Of a DNA stretch of 64,000 nt, positions 9,901 to 16,036 are shown piece by piece. The stretch comes from UBA8752 sp002172485 (GTDB lineage Bacteria; Bacteroidota; Bacteroidia; Flavobacteriales_D; Sanyastnellaceae), in assembly GCA_042089915.1 (NCBI GenBank), contig JBELJZ010000002.1, positions 124,001-188,000 on the forward strand, in the 5' to 3' direction. Position 1 is the first letter of the stretch. Every line of letters begins with the position of its first letter. The notes beneath the pieces were generated by a model. That model was given only the letters and a program-made list of their open reading frames with translations, ran no database searches and was not told the DNA's origin. A program made the translations under genes and the position numbers.

Positions 9901-10429
9901 TCTCGATGCGGTCTTGCAGTTCTTCAGCGTAATCCTCGAGTTGGTCGATGGGGTAATCGCCGGAGAGGTTGACTTGCATCACAGGGATGAGCTCGGAGAA
10001 GTTGAGCTCGAAGACGTTGGGGTCGCTGGGAAGGTCGTCGGGGAAGCTGGGATCGCTCATGGCGACATCCACCTTGTCCTTGACTTTCCGCAGGGCGACT
10101 TCAGGCGTGACCGAGAAGTCGAACTTGACATCGATGGCGCTGTAGCCTTGCTGGCTGGTCGAGAGGATCTCATCGATGCCCGTGATGCCTTTCAGCTCCT
10201 TTTCGATGGGGCGGGTGATGAGCTTTTCGATGTCGCTGGGGCTGTTGCCCGGGTAGGCGGTGCCGATGTACACCTCCGGCACGGAGACTTCCGGAAAGCT
10301 CTCCTTGGGGACGGTGATGTAGCTGGAAATGCCAGCGAGGAGAATGATGGCAATGAGCACCCCCACCGTCGTGCGGTTGCGGATCGAGGCGGTGCTCAGG
10401 CCGAACTCCTTGAGTTTCTCTGCGTTCAT
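6989..10429 (-). CDS. RND efflux pump, inner-membrane permease
   Basis: 1146 residues, AcrB/MexB superfamily; exports drugs, dyes or other amphiphiles from periplasm or inner membrane using the proton gradient. It starts with an N-terminal helix (VGVLIAIILLAGISSYI) and the porter motif TAYPGNSPSDIEKL. The proton-relay helix reads LVDNGIVVVENIYR, keeping the first Asp of the AcrB pair while the second is Asn. It is about 100 residues longer than AcrB; the extra length includes a hydrophobic pair near residues 507-552, between the two halves. It is last in the operon tetR-tolC-adaptor-permease, 22 bases after the adaptor stop. Substrate is unknown. Confidence 0.93.
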   Translation of the reverse strand: MNAEKLKEFGLSTASIRNRTTVGVLIAIILLAGISSYITVPKESFPEVSVPEVYIGTAYPGNSPSDIEKLITRPIEKELKGITGIDEILSTSQQGYSAIDVKFDFSVTPEVALRKVKDKVDVAMSDPSFPDDLPSDPNVFELNFSELIPVMQVNLSGDYPIDQLEDYAEELQDRIENLQQISEAEIRGVNKKEMEVEIDYLQAEARLVSFNDIAQAIGQENVSISGGDILMDGRRRTVQVVGDFRNAAELEAIIVKAEGGKPVYLRDVAKVQFVDKEATSFAREWGNPVVSLDVRKRSGENLIIASDEINRIIAEAKVEFLPADLNVSITSDQSDQTRTQVDELQNSIILGVLLVVGVLLFFLGLRNALFVGVAIPLSMFLSFAILNALGITFNVMVLFALVLALGMLVDNGIVVVENIYRLMDEGMSPFDAARYGVGEVAWPIIASTATTLAAFLPLAIWPGIIGEFMQYLPFTLIIVLSSSLFVALIINPMLTSVYMRIEEAEMNVRRLFITTGILIVLGLLLLGVGFNTLGNLLVLGGVVGLINRYALTPATAWFQNRLLPALENVYERVLRFALGGAKPWLFFYGMIGLLFGSLVLLGIFPPKVEFFPQNEPQYVNVYIDMPIGTDIEETNRVTEEVEAMVLAAIQRLEFLRTGPDGQPEQYLTNSVIAQVGEGTSDPAEGPQLGATPHKGRITVSFVKFQDRDGLSTKDVLNAIREEVKGYPDAIIRATKNSDGPPQGLPINIEISSADYETALAYADGMKRFIESTDIEGIEGLKLDVEKSKPEMPITIDRDKARRYGLSTQQIGFALRSALFGREVSRYKDGEDDYPINLRFADAYRNNADALMNQKVIFRSQSDGQIKEVPISAVASAGRSTTYNAIKRKDLDRTVTLASNVLEGYNANEIVEALKSELGDYPAEADVQWEFTGQQEEQAKEMAFLSRALVIALFLIFLIIVAQFNSISTPFIIGFSVLFSLTGVFLGLVVFRQDFVIIMTMIGIISLAGVVVNNAIVLIDYTNLLIDRRKQELGLGENDLLPFPEIVPLIIQGGRTRLRPVLLTAITTVLGLLPLAIGINVDFFSLLAEYDAKMYIGGDNNIFWKPMSWAIIYGLTFATFLTLVIVPIMMWYLTRANYKWVKRLPLS

Positions 10430-10451
10430 GGGGAATCAGTCGGGGTTCGGG

Positions 10452-11498
10452 TCAGCGGATTACCTGAACGGCTTCTCCTTCAACGACTTGGCCTGCGCCG
10501 CGGTCGATGATGGTGGCGCCGGCTTCGAGACCATCGAGGATGAGGACGCGGTCTTCAAAGGCGGTGCCGATGGTGACCGGCTGACGTTGGGCGCGACCGT
10601 TTTCGATGCGGTACACGAAGTCCTTGCCGGCGCGGTCCTGCAGGATGAGGCTCAGCGGCAGCGTCAGGGCTGTGTCCGCGTGGAGGTCGTTGATGCGCAG
10701 GGAGACGAACTGGTTGGGCAGCAGGCCGTGGTCTCCCTCGATGGGAACGACGATTTCGAAGGTTCGGTTGGCCGGCTCGATGTACCGACCGACGCGGCCG
10801 ATGGAAGAGGACAACGTGTCCATGCCGGGCACGACGATGTCCACGCGTTGGCCCGCTGAAACCGCTCCAACGTAGTGGTCGCTGACGGAGGCCCGGACGT
10901 ACATCTCCTCGAGGTCGAGCACGCGGACCACGGGCTGCATCGGGGAGGCCATCTCGCCTTCCTTGGCGAAAATGCGGTCCACGGTTCCGTCGAAAGGTGC
11001 GGTGATTTGACCGAGGTCGACTTGCTCGGAGAAGGCAGCAATGCTTTCCTCGAGGGCCTCCACATTGGTCCGGGCTTCCAACAGCTGCACCTCGGTTCCG
11101 ATGCCTTGTTCCCAGAGCCGCTCCTGGCGGGCGAGAACGTCTTGGGCCAGGCCGAGCCGCGTCTCCAGTTCGTCTTGGTTGCTTGCCACGACGTCGTTGT
11201 CGAGCTCGAGGAGCACTTGGCCCTTGCGGACGGTTTCGCCTTCGGTCACGCGGATGCGTTCGACAGCGCCTTGCGTCATCGGGAAAAGGCGGGCCATGCG
11301 GTCGGTTTCCACATTGCCCTGGACGGTGAAGTAGTGGTCGAATGGCGCCGCCGCGAGGGTCAGCGTGGTGACCTTTCGGGCATCGGGGTTGGCCTGATCA
11401 ACATCGGTCTTGGTGGCATCGCCAGCGGGGGCCTCAGGGGCACCACAGGCGGTGAGAAACAGGGCGGGAACCGCCAGGAGGAGAAGGGTGCGGATCAT
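10452..11498 (-). CDS. RND efflux periplasmic adaptor (membrane fusion lipoprotein)
   Basis: 348 residues. N-terminal lipoprotein signal MIRTLLLLAVPALFLTAC with a good lipobox (LTAC), so it is anchored by lipid in a membrane facing the periplasm. It then has a barrel-sandwich hybrid split by a coiled-coil hairpin: first half VERIRVTEGETVRKGQVLLEL, second half VDLGQITAPFDGTVDRIFAKEG, then beta-barrel and membrane-proximal domains. It links the RND permease to the TolC-like channel. An in-frame start at 11540 would lie inside the tolC gene; ATG 11498 is chosen because it begins right at the lipoprotein signal and 4 bases after the tolC stop. Confidence 0.92.
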   Translation of the reverse strand: MIRTLLLLAVPALFLTACGAPEAPAGDATKTDVDQANPDARKVTTLTLAAAPFDHYFTVQGNVETDRMARLFPMTQGAVERIRVTEGETVRKGQVLLELDNDVVASNQDELETRLGLAQDVLARQERLWEQGIGTEVQLLEARTNVEALEESIAAFSEQVDLGQITAPFDGTVDRIFAKEGEMASPMQPVVRVLDLEEMYVRASVSDHYVGAVSAGQRVDIVVPGMDTLSSSIGRVGRYIEPANRTFEIVVPIEGDHGLLPNQFVSLRINDLHADTALTLPLSLILQDRAGKDFVYRIENGRAQRQPVTIGTAFEDRVLILDGLEAGATIIDRGAGQVVEGEAVQVIR

Positions 11499-11502
11499 GG
11501 AA

Positions 11503-12906
11503 TCAGGCGTTGAGGGAGCGTTGGAGACGGAGGTGGGCATTGAGCCAGCGGAGCGTGGCCTGGGTCAGGCTGCCTTGTGCGTTGACCCGTTGGTTTTGGG
11601 CTTGGGTCAGGTCAAAGCTGCTGGCCAGGCCTTCGGTGAATTTGGTGCGGGTGCGGTCGAGGATGCGGGAGGCGAGGTCGAGGCCGCGCTGGGCTTGCTC
11701 CCGTTGTTCGAGGGCGGAGGTGTATTCGGACAGGGCAGCCCGGTATTCCAATTGAGCCGCTTGGGTGAGCTGATCCAATGCGGTGGCGGCCCGGTCGCGG
11801 GTCAATTCGGCCTGAAGCACGCGCTCTTTTCCGGCGAAACTGGACCAGATGGGGATGGTCATTTGGACGCCCACCAATTGGATGGGGTACCAGCTGCCTT
11901 CATCCAAGAAATTGAATGCGTCGCGCTGGGCGTTGCGCTGGTTGGTGTAGAAGGCGCCGATGCTGGGCAACCCGGCGGCCTTTTCGTTGCGGATGCCCAA
12001 TTCGGACAGTTCGAGGTTGCGGGCCTGGGTCTGGATTTCTGGCAGGTGAACGGGATCGAAAGGGGTGCCGAGGACGGAAGCGCCGTCAAAGCCATTTTCG
12101 AGTGTCTCGAAAGAGTCGGCCAGGATGACGGTGGTCTCCACCGGCATGCCGATGGTGAACTTCAACGCGTCGAGGGCGACTTGTGCCATGCTTTTGGCGG
12201 TGGCCCGTTGCTGGGCCACATCGGATACGGCGAGCGCGAGCTGGTCAGCATCGGTGGCTTCAGCGAGTCCGGCGTCGACGAGGGCGCGGGTTTGTTCGAA
12301 GGCGTCCGTGGCGAGGGATTCTGCTTCGCGAAGGATGGCCACGTTCTGGTCGGCTGCCAAGGCGGCCGCGTAGGCCTCACCGGCAGCGCGCCGGGCGTCG
12401 GCGATGGAGCTGGACTCCGCTGCTTCCATGGCGCTGGCATAGGCTTTGGCGGCTTGGATGCCCACGAAGTAGCTCGGGCTGAACACGAGCTGGGTGGCGG
12501 TGATGCCGGCGGTCACGGTTTGTTCCGCTCCGAATTGGAACTCTTGGATGGCATTCGGATCGGTGGGGGGCGCATCGAGGGGCACGCCCGTGGTTTGGGC
12601 CACGTCGCCGAGGAAGGTGGTCAGGTAGTCCGGGAAGCCAAACATGTCGCCGCTGGATACTTGCGTCGGGATGTCGATGTAACGGTTGTACTCGACGGAG
12701 CCGCCGATTTGGGGAAATCCGGAGGCGATGGTTTCACGGGTGGTGCTGGCGGCGGCTTCTTTGTCGAAGCCGGCATAGCGGACGGCATAGGCGCGTTCGG
12801 CTGCCACGGCCTGCGCCTCTTCGAGGGTCAGCCGGATGCCGGATTGAGCCTGCATCGCAGAGCCCATGAGGCAAAAGCCCAAGGCGAGGGAAAGGGTACG
12901 GATCAT
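11503..12906 (-). CDS. TolC-family outer-membrane efflux channel
   Basis: 467 residues. A signal peptide (MIRTLSLALGFCLMGSAMQAQ) is followed by the outer-membrane efflux protein repeat pattern: LTLEEAQAVAAERAYAVRYA near the N terminus and a second similar helical repeat (LDQLTQAAQLEYRAALSEY) in the C-terminal half, rich in Ala and Gln as in the TolC alpha-barrel. It forms the outer-membrane exit duct for the adjoining RND pump. Its start overlaps the tetR stop by 4 bases (ATGA), pointing to translational coupling. Putting the channel gene before adaptor and pump is a common order in this phylum. Confidence 0.92.
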   Translation of the reverse strand: MIRTLSLALGFCLMGSAMQAQSGIRLTLEEAQAVAAERAYAVRYAGFDKEAAASTTRETIASGFPQIGGSVEYNRYIDIPTQVSSGDMFGFPDYLTTFLGDVAQTTGVPLDAPPTDPNAIQEFQFGAEQTVTAGITATQLVFSPSYFVGIQAAKAYASAMEAAESSSIADARRAAGEAYAAALAADQNVAILREAESLATDAFEQTRALVDAGLAEATDADQLALAVSDVAQQRATAKSMAQVALDALKFTIGMPVETTVILADSFETLENGFDGASVLGTPFDPVHLPEIQTQARNLELSELGIRNEKAAGLPSIGAFYTNQRNAQRDAFNFLDEGSWYPIQLVGVQMTIPIWSSFAGKERVLQAELTRDRAATALDQLTQAAQLEYRAALSEYTSALEQREQAQRGLDLASRILDRTRTKFTEGLASSFDLTQAQNQRVNAQGSLTQATLRWLNAHLRLQRSLNA

Positions 12907-13556
12907 GAGACGGCGTGGGCTTGCTTGGCCCGGTTGCGTTGGTGGTAATAGGCCATGCCCTCTTCGGTTGCAATGCCGCGGAGGTGATAGGCGTGAAGTT
13001 CCTGCTGGAGTTCGGACAGGGGGCGTCCGAACTCTTCGAGTGTGGCTGGTTTGGTCATGGTTTGGACCATGGCCATGTGGAGTCGGGAAATCAGTTTGGC
13101 GTCGAAGTCCTTGCGATAGAAGCCTTCTCGCTGGCCGCGCTCCACGTTGCGGAGCAGATAGCCCTCCATGTTTTCGTGCTTGTGTTGTTCGAGCCTCTGC
13201 ATGGCGGCCGGGTAGTACTTCTGGAGGTCAAACAGCATGCTGGGGTGCATTTCCCTCAACTCTATCTGGACGTATTCCATGGTTTGGATGACGGCGTCGA
13301 TGGCGTTCTCTCCGCTGGCGGACAAGTCGGAAATCCGCATGTCCTGGCGGGTGCACATGCGGTCAAAGACTTGCAGCACCAGGTCGGCCTTGTCCTTGCA
13401 GTACTTGTAGAGGGTCTTCTTCGATACGCCAAGCTCACGGGCGAGATCGTCCATGCTCACGGCGCGGACTCCGATGCGCCGGAAGGTCTGTTCACAACCG
13501 TCCAACAGGGCGTCGAGTCGCGTATCGAGGGTGGAGTTTTGAGGAGCTGGAGACAT
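12903..13556 (-). CDS. TetR/AcrR-family transcriptional regulator
   Basis: 217 residues. The N-terminal helix-turn-helix reads VSMDDLARELGVSKKTLYKYCKDKADL (given here in pieces: VSMDDLARELG then VSKKTLYKYCKDK), at about residues 33-59, standard for TetR DNA-binding domains. The C-terminal ligand and dimer domain is divergent. It is the first gene of the efflux operon, so it probably represses its own operon and is released by a pump substrate; this is inference from position and from the inverted repeats upstream of its start. The gene overlaps the next one by 4 bases. Confidence 0.9.
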   Translation of the reverse strand: MSPAPQNSTLDTRLDALLDGCEQTFRRIGVRAVSMDDLARELGVSKKTLYKYCKDKADLVLQVFDRMCTRQDMRISDLSASGENAIDAVIQTMEYVQIELREMHPSMLFDLQKYYPAAMQRLEQHKHENMEGYLLRNVERGQREGFYRKDFDAKLISRLHMAMVQTMTKPATLEEFGRPLSELQQELHAYHLRGIATEEGMAYYHQRNRAKQAHAVS

Positions 13557-13576
13557 CCCAATGCGCTTTCAGGCCG

Positions 13577-13607
13577 CAAAGATGCCGGTTGATGTCTCGA
13601 TCGGAAA
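13577..13607 (-). promoter_or_regulatory. Promoter of the efflux operon
   Basis: On the minus strand a -7 like box CATCTTTG (13577-13584, one mismatch to TAnnTTTG) lies 19 bases from a TTTC (-33 like, 13604-13607). The -33 element lies inside the left arm of the inverted repeat described in the next entry. The tetR ATG is about 20 bases downstream. Confidence 0.4.
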
Positions 13608-13650
13608 CGAAACCCATGTTAAATCGTTTCCAACGTTTCATGATGAAACG
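13603..13650. promoter_or_regulatory. Nested GTTTC inverted repeats, candidate TetR operators
   Basis: Two inverted repeats share the core GTTTC/GAAAC. The first is GGAAACGA (13603-13610) with TCGTTTCC (13624-13631), spacer 13. The second is a 17-bp palindrome CGTTTCAT-G-ATGAAACG (13634-13650). They lie 47-95 bases upstream of the tetR start and overlap its -33 region. TetR-type dimers usually bind such palindromes next to their own gene. Confidence 0.6.
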
Positions 13651-13777
13651 ATCAATCCAGTAGGATGCCCAGGGATTGTACCAGTCCCGTTAAGTCGGCG
13701 CTGTCAAACCGGGCGCCCAGCAGGCAGGGCTTGGTCTCCATTGGAAGACCGTATCCAGTGGCACTGGCAATGCTCCA

Positions 13778-15814
13778 TCAGGACAGGGCGCGGCGAATGA
13801 GGTCGGCGTCGGCCTTCTGGGCGAGCGTGACCTTCAGACGCGGTTCGGCCTCCATGGCGCGGCGAATGGCGAATTGCGCCTCGTCGTTGCGGGCCCAGTT
13901 GCGGCGAGCGATGCCGTTGTTGACGTCCCAGTGGAGCATGGAGGTCAGCTTGTTTTCCGCTTCTGCGGAGCCGTCGAGCAGCATGCCGAAGCCGCCGTTC
14001 ATGACCTCGCCCCAGCCCACGCCGCCGCCATTGTGCAACGACACCCAGGTGGCGCCGCGGAAGGCGTCGCCCACGAAGTTTTGGACGGCCATGTCGGCCG
14101 TGAAGGCCGAGCCGTCATAGATGTTGGACGTTTCCCGGTAGGGGCTGTCGGTGCCGCTCACATCGTGGTGGTCGCGGCCGAGGATGACCGGCCCGGAGAG
14201 CCGGCCCCCGGCGATGGCGTCGTTGAACGCCTTGGCGATGCGCATGCGGCCTTCGGCATCCGCGTAAAGGATGCGGGCCTGGGAGCCTACCACAAGCTTG
14301 TTGGCCTTGGCACCCCGAATCCATTGGATGTTGTCGGCCATCTGCTGCCGGATCTCGGCTGGCGATTCGGCCATCATTTGCTCGAGTACCTCACAGGCGA
14401 TGGCGTCCGTGGTGTCGAGGTCGGCAGGCTGGCCACTCCCGCACACCCAGCGGAATGGCCCAAATCCATAGTCGAAGCACATGGGCCCCATGATGTCCTG
14501 CACGTAGCTCGGGTACCGGAAAGCGTCCCCGTCTTCGGCCATGATGTCGGCCCCGGCGCGGGAGCTTTCGAGCAGGAAGGCGTTGCCGTAGTCGAAGAAG
14601 TACGTTCCGCGATCGGTGTGGCGGTTGACGGCTGCGGCGTGGCGACGCAGGCTCTCTTGGACGTGCACCTTGAATTGGTCGGGGTCCTCCGCCATCATGG
14701 TCTGCGACTCCTCGAAGGTGAGTCCGGCTGGGTAGTAGCCACCGGCCCAGGGGTTGTGCAGGGAGGTTTGGTCGGAGCCGAGGTGAATGTGGATGCCCGC
14801 AGCATCGAAGTGCTCCCAGACGTCCACGACATTGCCGAGGTAGGCGAAGCTGACGGCCTCCTTGGCGGTCATGGCGGCCTTGACCTTGTCGGCGAGTTTG
14901 GCCACATCCTCGACGACATGGTCCACCCAACCTTGCTCGTGGCGCTTCCAAGCGGCGGCGGGGTCCACTTCGGCAGTCACGGAGACCACGCCGGCGATGT
15001 TGCCGGCCTTGGGCTGGGCGCCGGACATGCCGCCAAGACCGGCGGTCACAAAGAGTTTGCCGGCGAGGGACGGGTTGTCCGGATCGAGGCGACGCCCGGC
15101 ATTCAATACCGTGATCGTCGTGCCGTGGACGATGCCCTGCGGTCCGATGTACATGTAGGACCCTGCGGTCATCTGGCCGTATTGGCTCACGCCGAGGGCG
15201 TTCATGCGCTCGTAGTCATCGCCGCTGCTGTAGTTCGGGATGACCATGCCGTTGGTGACCACCACCCGGGGTGCACCGGGGTGCGAGGGGAAGAGACCGA
15301 GCGGGTGGCCGCTGTACATGACGAGCGTTTGCTCTTCCGTCATTTCGCTCAGGTAGCGCATCACGAGGCGGTACTGCGCCCAGTTCTGGAAGACGGCGCC
15401 GTTGCCCCCGTAAGTGATCAGCTCCTCGGGGTGCTGTGCCACGGCGGGATCCAGGTTGTTTTGGATCATGAGCATGATGGCGGCCGCTTGGGGCGTCTGG
15501 GCAGGGTAATGCTCTATGGGCCGCGCGTGCATGGCGTAGTCCGGCATGAACCGGTACATGTAGATTCGGCCATACGTCCGCAATTCCTCTGCGAATTCAG
15601 GGGCCAGAACCGCGTGTTGTTCGGCGGGGAAGTACCGCAATGCGTTGGCCAGGGCGAGCTCCTTTTGCTTGGGCGTCAGGATGTCCTTGCGAATGGGAGC
15701 GTGCGGGACCTCCGGGTTGCGGGACTTCGGTGCGGGAAGCACGCTGGGCAAACCTTCGGCGATGGCCGCATGGAAATCGGCAAGGGTCGGGGCGGGCGTG
15801 GCGGTGGTGTTCAT
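13778..15814 (-). CDS. hutU: Urocanate hydratase
   Basis: 678 residues. Second step of histidine degradation: urocanate plus water to imidazolone propionate, using tightly bound NAD+ as electrophile. Visible family signatures are the NAD-binding GLGGMSGAQPKAGN, the active-site region YGFGPFRWVCGSGQP (Cys near 458) and NGGGVGWGEVMNGGFGML near the C terminus. It is longer than the roughly 555-residue proteobacterial enzyme, with an N-terminal extension of the kind found in this phylum. No other hut gene is in the window. It starts 1 base after the stop of the DUF5522 gene, so the two are likely co-transcribed; 221 bp separate its end from the efflux operon. Confidence 0.93.
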   Translation of the reverse strand: MNTTATPAPTLADFHAAIAEGLPSVLPAPKSRNPEVPHAPIRKDILTPKQKELALANALRYFPAEQHAVLAPEFAEELRTYGRIYMYRFMPDYAMHARPIEHYPAQTPQAAAIMLMIQNNLDPAVAQHPEELITYGGNGAVFQNWAQYRLVMRYLSEMTEEQTLVMYSGHPLGLFPSHPGAPRVVVTNGMVIPNYSSGDDYERMNALGVSQYGQMTAGSYMYIGPQGIVHGTTITVLNAGRRLDPDNPSLAGKLFVTAGLGGMSGAQPKAGNIAGVVSVTAEVDPAAAWKRHEQGWVDHVVEDVAKLADKVKAAMTAKEAVSFAYLGNVVDVWEHFDAAGIHIHLGSDQTSLHNPWAGGYYPAGLTFEESQTMMAEDPDQFKVHVQESLRRHAAAVNRHTDRGTYFFDYGNAFLLESSRAGADIMAEDGDAFRYPSYVQDIMGPMCFDYGFGPFRWVCGSGQPADLDTTDAIACEVLEQMMAESPAEIRQQMADNIQWIRGAKANKLVVGSQARILYADAEGRMRIAKAFNDAIAGGRLSGPVILGRDHHDVSGTDSPYRETSNIYDGSAFTADMAVQNFVGDAFRGATWVSLHNGGGVGWGEVMNGGFGMLLDGSAEAENKLTSMLHWDVNNGIARRNWARNDEAQFAIRRAMEAEPRLKVTLAQKADADLIRRALS

Positions 15815-15815
15815 G

Positions 15816-15998
15816 TCAGAGGCCTTTGGGGTTACGGACGCGCCCGGTGCCCTTGTCGTAACCGTAGGGGCAGTGTTTGCATCCGCTCGTGCAGCAATAG
15901 CCGCGTTTGCGGTGGTATTGTTCGGTAAACACGAGAAATCCTTCCGGAGAGGTGTATGTATCGCCGGGTTCGATGGGGATTTTCTGTGTGCGGTTCAC
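15816..15998 (-). CDS. DUF5522 small cysteine-rich protein
   Basis: 60 residues. The centre reads GYCCTSGCKHCPYGY, a four-Cys cluster typical of the short DUF5522 proteins. The cluster could bind zinc or an Fe-S centre, but function is unknown. It lies between murF-alr (38-bp gap) and hutU (1-bp gap) on the same strand. A TACCTTCA box (16003-16010 on the minus strand) is 5 bases upstream of the ATG and could give it a near-leaderless transcript. Confidence 0.75.
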   Translation of the reverse strand: MNRTQKIPIEPGDTYTSPEGFLVFTEQYHRKRGYCCTSGCKHCPYGYDKGTGRVRNPKGL

Positions 15999-16036
15999 AC
16001 CGTGAAGGTACGCTTGAAGCCCCCTGTGAAGGGAAG

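Noticed and set aside
7277..10510. A 1077-codon open frame on the plus strand, opposite the RND permease
   Set aside because: It is a mirror of the GC-rich codon pattern of the minus-strand gene. The translation is full of His, Gly, Asp and Val without any domain, and the RND frame has clear motifs.
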